Of a stretch of DNA of 64,000 bases, positions 51,958-60,936 are shown piece after piece. The stretch is taken from positions 1-64,000 of the forward strand of contig USCI01000002.1 of NCBI GenBank assembly GCA_900553255.1. The letters run 5' to 3'. The translations under genes were made by a program, and so were the position numbers. Source of the stretch: an uncultured Oscillospiraceae bacterium. Lineage in GTDB: Bacteria > Bacillota > Clostridia > Oscillospirales > Acutalibacteraceae. The notes below the pieces were generated by a model. The model did no database searches. It was given only the letters and a program-made list of their open reading frames with translations, and was not told where the DNA came from. The number at the start of each line of letters is the position of its first letter. The stretch's first letter is position 1.

Positions 51958-52061
51958 CCTCCTTCCCGGCAGGATGCCGCCCGTCTGCGTTTTCGTCCTT
52001 GAAGGGCGCCAGCCCATCTTCGTCCTCAGCCTTGCCGGACAACATCCTGCCGGGGAGGAGG
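51958..52061 (-). ncRNA. Candidate structured RNA or dispersed intergenic element
   Basis: Nineteen-base arms at 51958-51976 and 52043-52061 are complementary with one mismatch. The enclosed 66 bases contain further pairing (GGGC-TGGC-GCCC on the minus strand) and a repeated GGACGAA. The structure lies just upstream of the PHP gene in the leader of that unit. No T-run follows, so it is not a simple terminator. I do not recognise an Rfam class. The minus strand of this gap also happens to be open in one frame, which could mislead gene callers. Confidence 0.45.
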
Positions 52062-52163
52062 TCGAAGAATTTCGGAGAATGGAAGAAAGGCGGGGCAAGG
52101 AAAAGCAGCTTCGGTCCACATTCTTCCGCCGCCGAAACCGTGTCGTGTTGGATCCTGCCTATC

Positions 52164-53159
52164 TTATCCGACGATTCCGGTGCGCTCCAGCCCCTCGGTG
52201 AAGTACTTCTGCAGGAAGATAAACACGATGAGCAGCGGCAGAATGGTGAGCAGGCAGCCCGCCTGCGCCCGCACCGAGGTTTCATTGGTGTTCTGCATCA
52301 GCAGGTCGGACAGGTTGCGCGTCAGCCCCTGCAGCGCAATGGAAATGTTCTGGGTTTTGTTGAAATACATGCTCATATAGTAATAATCGTTCCAGTACCA
52401 CACCAGGGAGAACAGGAACACGGTAAGGAACGCGCCGCCGGCGTTCGGGACAATCACCCGCAGGAAGGTGCGCACATGGCCGCAGCCGTCCACATAGGCG
52501 GCGTCCTCAAGCTCCTTGGGAAGGCCCCGGAAAAACTGGCGGAAAATAAAGATGAACAGCCCCGAACGGATCCCCACGCCGAGCGCGGCGGGCAGGTACA
52601 TTGTCCAGTTGGTATCGATGAGGTTGACATACGCCTGCTCCCCAAAGAGGGCGGTGGTCAGCCCGAAGAAATCGTAGTGGCTGTACATCAGGTAGGTCGG
52701 GATAAAGATAATCTGCGGCGGGATGATGATGGTCAGCAGCACCAGCCCGAAAAACAGTGATTTTCCCTTGAACCGGAACCGTGCGAAGCCATAGCCCACC
52801 ACCGCGCAGGAGCACAGCTGCAGAAGCGAGCTGACCACGCTGATCGAAATGGTGTTCCACAGCGCCTGCGGATACCGCATCGCCTCAAAGGCATCGATGA
52901 TATTCTGCATGGTGAAGTGCCGCGGAATCCAGGTGACCGACGGGTCGAGGATATCACGCGCCTCCCGGAACGCCATGCTGACAATGTAAAACAGCGGATA
53001 GAGGATGATAAAAGCCAGGCCGATGAGCAGCGCATAGCGGAACAGTGCCACCGCAAAGGCGCTGCCCCGGCGTTTGAAACGCTGGGCGCCGTTGCTCTCC
53101 CGCCAGTCCCCGGCCGCCGACCTGCAGCGGATAAAGGCTGTGCGCAGGTTTTCCCACAT
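52164..53159 (-). CDS. Carbohydrate ABC transporter permease, MalG-like (pair II, region B)
   Basis: A 331-residue permease. YPLFYIVSMAFREARDILDPSVTWIPRHF after the first helix and the C terminus LERTGIVG match the proteins at 94 and 15346. The EAA loop is EDAAYVDGCGHVRTF. GGGGGTGAG is six bases before the ATG. It is 13 bases after its MalF partner. Confidence 0.94.
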   Translation of the reverse strand: MWENLRTAFIRCRSAAGDWRESNGAQRFKRRGSAFAVALFRYALLIGLAFIILYPLFYIVSMAFREARDILDPSVTWIPRHFTMQNIIDAFEAMRYPQALWNTISISVVSSLLQLCSCAVVGYGFARFRFKGKSLFFGLVLLTIIIPPQIIFIPTYLMYSHYDFFGLTTALFGEQAYVNLIDTNWTMYLPAALGVGIRSGLFIFIFRQFFRGLPKELEDAAYVDGCGHVRTFLRVIVPNAGGAFLTVFLFSLVWYWNDYYYMSMYFNKTQNISIALQGLTRNLSDLLMQNTNETSVRAQAGCLLTILPLLIVFIFLQKYFTEGLERTGIVG

Positions 53160-53172
53160 GGATGCTCACCCC

Positions 53173-54057
53173 CTATAATTCCTGATACGAAATCCTCCGG
53201 CGGGTGAGCAGTGCCACCAGAAGGAGAATCACGATCACGCACACGAAATAAATCCACGCGAGCGTCGAGCTGTATGCGTATTTGAGATCCTTGGAATAGG
53301 TCATAATGCTTTCCATCACGGCGTTGTCCAGCGAGGTGAAATGGTCGATGATGGTATACACCAGATTGATGATCAGCACCGGGCCGAGCAGCGGGAAGGT
53401 GACCTTCCAGTACCGCTCCCACGCCGTGCAGCCGTCCATCGACGCCGCTTCGTACAGCTGGCCGGGTATCGACTGCAGCCCCGCCAGAAACAGCAGGATC
53501 TGGATACCCGAACGCCACGACAGGTCAAACACGTTATTCGCGGTGGTGATGACAAAGCTGACGATGCTTTCGTCCACCCCCATCTCCTCGAGCATGCTCT
53601 TGAATGCGTCCACCTGGAACATATTCGAGCCGCCCGCATCCGAGAGCATCACCATCGACACCAGGTCGTTGTTGAGGATATCCATCACCACGCCGGTGGC
53701 GATGACCACCGGCAGGAAGAAGATCGCGCGCATCAGGGTGCGCCCGCGGAACTTATGGTTGAGCAGCAGCGCAATGATCATGCTGAACACCAGGATGGTG
53801 GGCACCTGATAGAGCATATCGACAAGGGTGGAGGTAAGGGTTCGCACGAAGGTCGGGTCGCCGAAAAAGGCCTCCTTATAGTTCTTCAGGCCGGCAAAGG
53901 TCAGGTCGAGGGAGCCGGCCTGGAAGCTGATGTCGCTGAAGGTGTACCGCATCGACTGCACCATCGGATACAGGTAAAGCAGCAGGAAGCCCACCAGCCA
54001 GGGGCAGATGCACAAAAAGCCCACCAGGCTTTTGCGCCGCTCATAGGGGATCTTCAC
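53173..54057 (-). CDS. Sugar ABC transporter permease, MalF-like (pair II, region B)
   Basis: A 294-residue permease with EAA loop EAASMDGCTAWERYW and the long extracytoplasmic insert of the pair II family (residues about 120-185, including VDAFKSMLEEMGVDESIVSF). The start is GTG at 54057 with AAGGAGGG about ten bases upstream. Only four bases separate it from the DUF5696 gene, paralleling the overlap in operon A. Confidence 0.94.
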   Translation of the reverse strand: MKIPYERRKSLVGFLCICPWLVGFLLLYLYPMVQSMRYTFSDISFQAGSLDLTFAGLKNYKEAFFGDPTFVRTLTSTLVDMLYQVPTILVFSMIIALLLNHKFRGRTLMRAIFFLPVVIATGVVMDILNNDLVSMVMLSDAGGSNMFQVDAFKSMLEEMGVDESIVSFVITTANNVFDLSWRSGIQILLFLAGLQSIPGQLYEAASMDGCTAWERYWKVTFPLLGPVLIINLVYTIIDHFTSLDNAVMESIMTYSKDLKYAYSSTLAWIYFVCVIVILLLVALLTRRRISYQEL

Positions 54058-54061
54058 CGGC

Positions 54062-56335
54062 TTATTTCCCTCCTTCCGCGATCCGGTAGCCGAGGCCGTC
54101 CACTGCGCCGTACGCGGTCTGCACCGCTTCCTCGCCGTAGTTGACCACCACCGTCACGCCGTTGTCATAGGTGACGGCATACACCCCGTCCGCAAGGCAC
54201 TCGTGCCGGAGAATCGCGCAGCCGCCCACCTTTTCGTTGAGCGCCGCCAGCTCCGCGTACTGCCCGGCCGCCGTCTCCATCCAGTAGTCCGCGCTGCCGC
54301 TGTACAGGCCGGCGTATGCGGTACCCACAAGCTCATTCGCCGCGCCCGCGTACCAGGTGTAATGCGGCGACGCCCCGGTCTCCACCGCCTTCAGGAAGTC
54401 AATGCGCACATCCTCGGACAGGTTGAACGCGCCCGCCGCGTAATGCACATAGCCGTGCAGCACAATCTGGTAAAACGGCACCGTCCGGTCGAACAGGTCA
54501 TAGCCGCCTCCCTGCGGCATATCCAGGATATGGGATGCCGCGCCGAGCATATAGGCGTTGCCGCCGGAAACCATTACCTCTGTACCGGCCTCCCGGAATC
54601 CGGCGGCGACCTCCGCCTGCGCGGCGGCAGCCGTCTGGCGGGTATCGGCGATATCGGTATAATCCGAATAGAGCACGCTGCCGAGCCGTCCAAGGCTTAT
54701 GTACGGGTTGGCATACCGTTTGGCGTAATCCGTCCGGAACTTTTCGGACGCCGTCTTCATCTTGCCAAGCGACAGTAGGTACTGGGTGGGCAAGCTTTTA
54801 TCCCGGTAGAAGGTGTCGATTTTATACACACCGGTGGTTGCGGCGGTATCCGAAATGGTCTTGGCAGCCGAATTGTACGCATTGCTCAGCCCGGAAAACC
54901 GGGCGACGGCGGTATAATCGGTATCCAGGAACACCCGCGCCCCCAGCCCCTCGGCCGCGGCGAGCAGCTTTTTCAGTCCGCCGCTGCCGCCGAGCTTGCC
55001 GTCGGCCGCCGCGTCGTCGACGATCCGCTGCCAGAGCAAATCCTTGCTCCAGTTGTTGTATTTCACCGTAATCCCGCCGACACCCTTTGCATCGAGCTGT
55101 CCGATCAGCTCCTGCGCCTGGGCAAAGGTGGTCATCGGCGTGACCGCGCTGGTGGGGAAGCCCAGGAAGGTGGTTTCCTTCACCACGCCGCCGAGCAGCT
55201 CCATGTAAAACGGCAGCTCGCCGTCCACCGGCTCACCGAGCACGCCGGTTTCCTGCAGATAACGGCGGTAAGCCCCCGCCATGCCCGCATAGGTGGCCTC
55301 CTCTCCGGTGAGGAACACATACCGCACCGCCACCTGCCGGTTATCGATCGGCCCGTCGGCATAAACCACGGCACTCTGGGACAGCGACGAGGCGGTGTCG
55401 CCGAAGCGGTAGGTGTCGGTGGACCGCACCTGGAAGCCGGCAGCCGCCATGTTGTAGCTGGTGCCCTTGCCGGCCACCGAAGCCTCGATGGAGGCCACCG
55501 CATCCCCTTCCTCGATAATGGCGGCAAAGGCGTCGTTCGCGGTTTTCAGCCCGAATATCGGCAGGCGGATGGTCTGGCGCCGCTCCTGCTGCTGCTGGAT
55601 TTCGATGTTGATGTCCTGGCCGTAAACCCGCTCGCTGTAGCTCTTATAGCTGGTTTTCCCGTTGCCGAAATTCATCAGCGCACCGGAACCCTCCGGTACG
55701 AAGGCGTAGCCCTCTTCATCGCCGCCCACCGCGCCGAAATAAGGCAGCAGGCGGATGTTATAGATCCGGTTGGTGCCGTATTCCCGCACCGAGGTAAAGT
55801 CGATCGACACCCGCAGATCCCCGCCGGTGAGCTCCACCCGCAGCGGGATCGTAAAGCCGTCCTCCGGGAAATCATAAATCACCTCAAACCCGTTTTCGAC
55901 GGTGCGCATCGATGCGCCGTTTTTATTCACGCTGCCGGTGCGGGAGGGGATGGTGTCCATCCGCTTGACCTCCGGGTCGGCATAGCTGACCACGAGATTG
56001 GAAAACAGCTCCATTTTGGTCTTGCCCTTGGCCAGCTCATCCTCGTCGGCCGCCGGCGGATTGCTGTACCAGGTATAGCCGGTGACAGCGTTGACCACCT
56101 TAAAAGTGCCAAAATAATCCTCGGTGGTTCTGTCGGCATACAGCGACAGGTCGCCGTCCTGCGCCATCAGGGTATACTCCGGTGTTTCCCCGTCCGCGGT
56201 GGGGACAATATCTCCCTTGACCGCATCCTGCGCGGACGCCGTTTCATCCGGCTCGGCGACCACCGGCACCGCCGACAGCAAGAGAAGCAGCGCGGCGAGG
56301 CCGCTGAGCAATTTGACACCGCTGCCGAGCTTCAT
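54062..56335 (-). CDS. DUF5696-type exported protein (region B copy)
   Basis: A 757-residue exported protein. Signal peptide 1-27 (VPVVAEPDE) lacks the lipobox of the operon A homologue. The N-terminal beta half (about 40-390) contains PYFGAVGGDEEGYAFVPEGSGALMNFGNGK. The likely barrel half (about 410-690) has TFAQAQELIGQLDAKGVGGITVKYNNWSKD, GGNAYMLGAASHILDMP and VPFYQIVLHGYVHYA. It closes with TVVVNYGEEAVQTAYG. These segments align with 17270. The ATG at 56335 overlaps the NHL gene stop by four bases, with AAAGGAGG upstream. A surface glycosidase-like or receptor role is inferred. Confidence 0.8.
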   Translation of the reverse strand: MKLGSGVKLLSGLAALLLLLSAVPVVAEPDETASAQDAVKGDIVPTADGETPEYTLMAQDGDLSLYADRTTEDYFGTFKVVNAVTGYTWYSNPPAADEDELAKGKTKMELFSNLVVSYADPEVKRMDTIPSRTGSVNKNGASMRTVENGFEVIYDFPEDGFTIPLRVELTGGDLRVSIDFTSVREYGTNRIYNIRLLPYFGAVGGDEEGYAFVPEGSGALMNFGNGKTSYKSYSERVYGQDINIEIQQQQERRQTIRLPIFGLKTANDAFAAIIEEGDAVASIEASVAGKGTSYNMAAAGFQVRSTDTYRFGDTASSLSQSAVVYADGPIDNRQVAVRYVFLTGEEATYAGMAGAYRRYLQETGVLGEPVDGELPFYMELLGGVVKETTFLGFPTSAVTPMTTFAQAQELIGQLDAKGVGGITVKYNNWSKDLLWQRIVDDAAADGKLGGSGGLKKLLAAAEGLGARVFLDTDYTAVARFSGLSNAYNSAAKTISDTAATTGVYKIDTFYRDKSLPTQYLLSLGKMKTASEKFRTDYAKRYANPYISLGRLGSVLYSDYTDIADTRQTAAAAQAEVAAGFREAGTEVMVSGGNAYMLGAASHILDMPQGGGYDLFDRTVPFYQIVLHGYVHYAAGAFNLSEDVRIDFLKAVETGASPHYTWYAGAANELVGTAYAGLYSGSADYWMETAAGQYAELAALNEKVGGCAILRHECLADGVYAVTYDNGVTVVVNYGEEAVQTAYGAVDGLGYRIAEGGK

Positions 56336-57831
56336 CGCGCATCCTCCTTTTTCCGCGGCTTTCTCCGCCACCGTTTGATTGCCCGTCGCACAACACCGTA
56401 CAAAAACACCGCCATAATCAGCAGGCACAGCCACGGCACGAGCACCCGCAGCACATTGTTGCGCACCATTTTATAGGCCTTGCCGTAATTTTCGCGGTCC
56501 TGACCCAGCCGGAAATACTCCATCGCCGTGCTGTAGTCGCCTTCCTCGTAATACGCCTTGCCGATGCCGATGAGCGCGGGCGAATAGTTTCCGGCCTTGC
56601 CGAGGATATCCTCCCACTGCGCCTTGACGGCGGCGTATTCGCCCTCCCGGTGGGCAATGACCGCGCCCTGCACCTCTTCGCCGAAGGCGGTGCGCGAAAA
56701 AACGGTGAGGTTGTTTTTGCTGCTGTCGAGCACCAGGATGTCATGCCCCATCATCTCGATGGCGGCCGGCGACTGGAAGGTACCCGCCTGGTTGCCGATG
56801 CCGCCGAACACGCTGATGACGCTGCCGTCGTCGCTGTACTGAAAAATCCGCCCGCGCTGGTAATCGAGGACGTTGATAAAGCCCTCCTCGTCATAGCACA
56901 CGTCGGTAAATTTCGTTTTGACGATGGTGCCTTCCACCTGCACGCTGCCCAGATCCCCGAATTTATAGTCAAAATCCGGGTGCAGCCCCGGGCTGGTCGG
57001 CATAACGTCGTCGCCGGAGGGATTGATCTTGCTCAGCTGCCGGGTGTCGGTTTGGGTCAGCAGGGTGGTGGTGTACATGAATCCGTTTTTATCGATATCC
57101 ACGCTGGAATACTCGATGGACACATAGTTGGCGGTCTTGGCCCGCTGCTCATCGGTGAGGAAGTTTTTCCAGAACCGGTCCATCAGCAGTTCAAAGGTGA
57201 CCTCGGTTTCGTTGGCGGCGAAATAGCCCTCGAAGCCGCCGTCCGGGTTGTACAGGATCAGCCCCTGATAGGTATTGCGGGACACCACATACACATAGTT
57301 GTTATGATCCACCACCACACGGATGGGCAGATAGTCGATCGCGTTATACTGCACGCTGCCGGACGGGCGGGTGAATTCCTTGCGGTAATTGCCTTCCTGG
57401 TCAAACACCACCACCCGCTTGTTGTCGGTGTCGGCGAGATAAATCAGCCCGTCTTCCGCCACAAAAACGCCGCTCGGGTTGTTGAAGGTAAGGGTGGGCT
57501 CCGGCCCGTTTTCCGGCGGGATCAGCGTATCGATGGCCCGCACGAGGCGATAGCTCTCGTCCAGGATCAGCAGCCGGTTGTTTCCCGCATCGACGATATA
57601 CACCTGCCGGTTATCGTCCACAAACACGTCCTGGGGATTTTCGAGCTCACCGGCGCCCATGTCCTGCCCCAGATACACCGCGGACGGTGTATAGCAGGCG
57701 GGCATCTCCACCGGGTTGCCCCAGAAATCAAAGCTGTAATTCGCATACGGCGTCACGGAGGCGGACGCCGGCAGGCATACACAGACGGCGAGCACCGCCG
57801 GCAGCAGCAGGCAAAGGATTTTTTTGGCCAA
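56332..57831 (-). CDS. NHL-repeat beta-propeller protein with TPR and C-terminal membrane helix (region B copy)
   Basis: A 499-residue exported membrane protein: signal peptide (1-24), NHL propeller (about 50-390; NPQDVFVDDNRQVYIVDAGNNRLLILD, NPSGVFVAEDGLIYLADTDNKRVVVFD, NVLDYQRGRIFQYS), TPR-like segment (about 410-445, GKAYYEEGDYSTAMEYFRLGQ), membrane helix (about 460-480) and a strongly basic tail (RRAIKRWRRKPRKK). The layout matches 20542. It overlaps the DUF5696 gene by four bases, so the two are translationally coupled. It probably forms an extracytoplasmic platform; no enzyme motif is seen. Confidence 0.85.
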   Translation of the reverse strand: MAKKILCLLLPAVLAVCVCLPASASVTPYANYSFDFWGNPVEMPACYTPSAVYLGQDMGAGELENPQDVFVDDNRQVYIVDAGNNRLLILDESYRLVRAIDTLIPPENGPEPTLTFNNPSGVFVAEDGLIYLADTDNKRVVVFDQEGNYRKEFTRPSGSVQYNAIDYLPIRVVVDHNNYVYVVSRNTYQGLILYNPDGGFEGYFAANETEVTFELLMDRFWKNFLTDEQRAKTANYVSIEYSSVDIDKNGFMYTTTLLTQTDTRQLSKINPSGDDVMPTSPGLHPDFDYKFGDLGSVQVEGTIVKTKFTDVCYDEEGFINVLDYQRGRIFQYSDDGSVISVFGGIGNQAGTFQSPAAIEMMGHDILVLDSSKNNLTVFSRTAFGEEVQGAVIAHREGEYAAVKAQWEDILGKAGNYSPALIGIGKAYYEEGDYSTAMEYFRLGQDRENYGKAYKMVRNNVLRVLVPWLCLLIMAVFLYGVVRRAIKRWRRKPRKKEDAR

Positions 57832-57846
57832 CTGGAATCCCTCCGT

Positions 57847-59202
57847 TTATTCGAGAATATACAGGGCGAGGCCGCCTGCCGGCAGATCCACCGGCAGGGT
57901 GTCGAGCGCTTCACCGAGCAGGATTTCCTCCCCGGTATCCAGATCCGGACGGGACACCCGCCGAACCGTTTTCAGCGGCACCGCCGTCTGCAGCGGCTCC
58001 CGGTCCTGCCGGTTGACCGCCGCGACAACCGTGCGTCCGGCGTCATCGGTAAAGGTGGACAGGAGCAGCGGCGCATCGGGCAGCGCGGCAAAAACCGCGC
58101 TGTCGGCCAGCTTACTGCAAAAATACAGGTCGCCGAGCGTCTGGTTCGTAGCCGGCTTCGGGCTCAGTCCCGCATGGTGCAGCTCGCCCGGCTGCATGCC
58201 GAGCAGATACTGTCCCGCCGCCATCACCTGCGCATTGATCGCGCTGGTCTCGTCAAACAGGGCAGCCGGCCGGCCCTCCCGGTCGGTGATGGTGCCGGAG
58301 GAGGTCCAGTAGCACAGCCACCGGCACCCATACGCCAGGCCCGCGTTCATCTGCAGGCGCAGCCGGCCGGCGGTCATTTCGCCTGCGTTACCGTCATAGT
58401 CGGAGCCCTGAAAATAAAACCACAGCGGTTTGCCGGTTTCCACCGCGCGTTTGCGCAGATAGCCGAGATCCCGCCACAGAAAGCTGCGGTCCCAGTCCGG
58501 CTCCGGGCCGCTGACGGCATATTCGTAATAATCCACCGCCAGCACATCGGGATCCACCCGGTCAATGAGCGTATCCACCATTTCCTTCCAGAGCCCGTTG
58601 CCCCAGGTATACGGCCCATAGCTCGGCAGCAGATTGATAAACGACAGGCTGCCGGGATCTGCCGCGTGCATCCAGTCCTGCCGCTGTTTCATCATGGTAT
58701 AGTACGGATCCTCGTGAAGGGGTTCGTCCCAGTTGGAAAAGCCCATCACCTGCGGGTGATCGAGATACGGCGCCACCGCCGCGGAAAATTCCGCTTCGGT
58801 AACCGGGGCATACTGGTCTCCGGCACCGGTGACCCCGTCGTTATCCATCAGGATCGTGGAGATGCCGTATTTTTCGCATTCCTCCAGGAACTCCTCCACA
58901 TACAGCGATTCCTCCGCCCACCACAGCAGGCAGTTTACCCCGGCTTCGGCATGGGCTTTCACGGCATTGCGCACATAGGAGCGCGCTTCAAGCACGCCGA
59001 GGTCCACCATCGCCGCCACATAAAAGGTGTCGGCGAAGCCCGCCGGTTCTGCCGGCGGCTTCGCTTCGGGTGCGGATGTCACCGGTGCAGCGGAGGACGA
59101 TCCGCTGCCGGAGGACGGCGCCGCAGGCCCGCAGCCGGTCAGGACGGCGAGCAGTAGGGTCAGCAGCAGCGCCGCCGGACGGCGGACGGATTCCTTCGGC
59201 AC
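57847..59202 (-). CDS. DEP-motif TIM-barrel lipoprotein
   Basis: A 451-residue lipoprotein: signal with lipobox AVLTGC at residues 19-24, a Ser/Gly linker, and a barrel (about 55-370; FSNWDEPLHEDPYYTMMKQRQDW, FINLLPSYGPYTWGNG, VLAVDYYEYAV, LWFYFQGSDYDG, YGCRWLCYWTSSGT). A small C-terminal beta domain follows. It is a tandem paralogue of 59233 (30 bases apart). The start is GTG at 59202 with GGGAGGG eight bases upstream. The Asp-Glu of DEP and the second acidic VDYYE are candidate catalytic residues of a glycoside hydrolase on the outer face of the membrane. I do not recognise a named GH family. Confidence 0.77.
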   Translation of the reverse strand: MPKESVRRPAALLLTLLLAVLTGCGPAAPSSGSGSSSAAPVTSAPEAKPPAEPAGFADTFYVAAMVDLGVLEARSYVRNAVKAHAEAGVNCLLWWAEESLYVEEFLEECEKYGISTILMDNDGVTGAGDQYAPVTEAEFSAAVAPYLDHPQVMGFSNWDEPLHEDPYYTMMKQRQDWMHAADPGSLSFINLLPSYGPYTWGNGLWKEMVDTLIDRVDPDVLAVDYYEYAVSGPEPDWDRSFLWRDLGYLRKRAVETGKPLWFYFQGSDYDGNAGEMTAGRLRLQMNAGLAYGCRWLCYWTSSGTITDREGRPAALFDETSAINAQVMAAGQYLLGMQPGELHHAGLSPKPATNQTLGDLYFCSKLADSAVFAALPDAPLLLSTFTDDAGRTVVAAVNRQDREPLQTAVPLKTVRRVSRPDLDTGEEILLGEALDTLPVDLPAGGLALYILE

Positions 59203-59232
59203 GACGGCACCCTCCCTTCGGATCGGCAGATA

Positions 59233-60570
59233 TTATTCGAGTATAAACAGCTGCAGCGCGCCGGGGGCGAGCTCCAGCGACAGGGTCTGCGCCGCATCGC
59301 TGACCGGCGTTTCTTCGCCGGTGTTCACATCCAGCGCAGACACCGCATAGCTGTCGAGCAGCTGCACGGTATCGCTCACCGCCTCGGTGCAGTGGCGGTT
59401 GACCGCAACGACATAGGTCCGGTCGGTGTCATCGGTGAAGGTCGACAGGATCACGTGCGAGGACGGCAGGCCCGCGAACACCGCGCTGTCGGCCACGTCG
59501 TCGCAGTAAAACTGCTCGGCCAGGCGTTTATTGGTTTCCTCCGTTTTGGCCAGGCCGGCGTGATACAGCTCACCCGGCTCCTTATCCAGCAGATAGCTGC
59601 CCACCGTTTTCACCCGGGCGTTGAGCGCTGCGATCTCATCCGCGTTTTTCACCTTGAAGCCGCGCTCATCGATGACGCTGCCCTCGGAGGTCCAGTAGCA
59701 CAGCCAGCGGCTGCCGTACGCCAGGCCTGCGTTCATCTGGAATTCCAGCTGCGGCACCGTCAGATCGCCGCCGTTCTCCCCGGTGTGGTCGGTGCCCTGG
59801 AAGTAAAACCAGAGCGGCGTATCCGTTTCAATCGCCTTCATGCGCAGATAGCCGAGATCCCGCCAGAGGAACGAGGTATCCAGGTCGGCATCCCTGCCGT
59901 TGAGGCCGAATTCGTAATAGTCCACCGACAGCACGTCCGGCTGCACCCGCTCGATGAGGGTGTCCACATGCTCCTTCCACTGCCCGTTGCCCCAGGTATA
60001 CGGACCGTAGCTCGGCACCAGGTTGATGAACGAGAGCATGCCCGGCGCGTACTTATGGGTCCAGTCCTGCCGCTCCTTCATCATGGTGTAGTACTGATCC
60101 TCATGGAACGGTTCGTCCCAGTTGATGAAGCCGACCACCTGCGGGTTATCAAGATAGGGGGTGATTTTTTGTTTGAATTCCTCTTCGGTAATCGGCTGCC
60201 AGTTCTCCGACGCGCCGCTGATGCTGCCGTTATCCATCAGGATCGTATAGATGCCGTATTTGGCGCATTCCTCCAGAAACAGCGAGCTGAACTGGCTTTC
60301 CTCGGTGTACCACAGGATCATGTTGACCCCGGCCTCCGCGTGGTTCTGCACCACCCGCTTGACCTGCGCCTCGGTGTTGATGGCACCGAGCCCTATCGAC
60401 GCCGCCACCCAGAAGGTATTGTCCCAGGTGACCGTGCGTTCCTGCGGGCCGCTGCTTTCCGGCACGGGCGCATCATCCGACGCCGTTCCCGTGTCCCCGC
60501 AGCCTGCGAGCATCGCTGCCGCCAGCAGCAGCGCGCCGATTCGGAGGGCCAGGCTCGTTCTTCTTTTCAT
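59233..60570 (-). CDS. DEP-motif TIM-barrel lipoprotein, tandem paralogue
   Basis: A 445-residue lipoprotein with lipobox AMLAGC at residues 19-24. The barrel (about 50-365) shares FINWDEPFHEDQYYTMMKERQDW, FINLVPSYGPYTWGNG, VLSVDYYEFGL, LWFYFQGTDHTG and YGSRWLCYWTSEG with 57847. A C-terminal beta domain follows. The ATG at 60570 follows AAAGG. It is the first gene of region B, read from the promoter at 60697, which shares a motif with the promoter of the cytoplasmic paralogue at 62313. Duplication followed by small sequence drift suggests specialisation on related linkages. Confidence 0.77.
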   Translation of the reverse strand: MKRRTSLALRIGALLLAAAMLAGCGDTGTASDDAPVPESSGPQERTVTWDNTFWVAASIGLGAINTEAQVKRVVQNHAEAGVNMILWYTEESQFSSLFLEECAKYGIYTILMDNGSISGASENWQPITEEEFKQKITPYLDNPQVVGFINWDEPFHEDQYYTMMKERQDWTHKYAPGMLSFINLVPSYGPYTWGNGQWKEHVDTLIERVQPDVLSVDYYEFGLNGRDADLDTSFLWRDLGYLRMKAIETDTPLWFYFQGTDHTGENGGDLTVPQLEFQMNAGLAYGSRWLCYWTSEGSVIDERGFKVKNADEIAALNARVKTVGSYLLDKEPGELYHAGLAKTEETNKRLAEQFYCDDVADSAVFAGLPSSHVILSTFTDDTDRTYVVAVNRHCTEAVSDTVQLLDSYAVSALDVNTGEETPVSDAAQTLSLELAPGALQLFILE

Positions 60571-60696
60571 GCTAAACCAACCTTTCTCATGGTTCCGCCG
60601 ACCGGGATTCCAGCCGGCTTTTTGCGGTCCGCCGCAAGAGGTTTCGGGCACTATTGGATAAAATGGCACACAGGAGAACAAACTATTTATGTATTT

Positions 60697-60757
60697 ATTA
60701 TAAAAAGAACCCCTCTTATCGAAAATGCGTATATTTGGATGTATCGGGCATATTTTG
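60697..60757 (-). promoter_or_regulatory. Activator-type promoter of region B with the shared three-block motif
   Basis: On the minus strand the order is CAAAATA (60751-60757), 22 bases, GCATTTTCG (60720-60728), 17 bases, TATAAT (60697-60702). The -35 position (TTTTCG) is poor, typical of AraC-activated promoters. The same blocks with identical spacing precede the gene at 62313. The transcript would have a leader of about 120 bases. Confidence 0.7.
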
Positions 60758-60884
60758 TCCTGTATTTTCAGATTGCCAGCGGCACTTCCGACCCTCAAAT
60801 GGAGAAATTTTTATCGTGTTGTGTGTTTTATTGTCTTTCCGCCCTGACAGGATGGACGGACTTTTTTCGGGAAATATAGACAAG

Positions 60885-60910
60885 CTGCGGGCCATTGCTA
60901 TGGCCCGCAG
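60885..60910 (-). terminator. Stem-loop after the AraC gene at 60937
   Basis: A perfect 11-base stem (CTGCGGGCCAT / ATGGCCCGCAG) with a four-base loop lies 27 bases past the stop. The minus-strand tail is moderately T-rich (CTTGTCTATATTT). It separates the regulator from the region B promoter. Confidence 0.7.
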
Positions 60911-60936
60911 CACAGAAAGCCGGTCGGCTTGATGCG

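Noticed and set aside
51929..52285. Small minus-strand gene in the gap before the PHP gene
   Set aside because: The frame overlaps the permease 3' end, has no ribosome binding site, and coincides with a long stem-loop.
60571..60798. N-terminal extension of the 59233 lipoprotein
   Set aside because: It covers the promoter and would bury the lipoprotein signal peptide.
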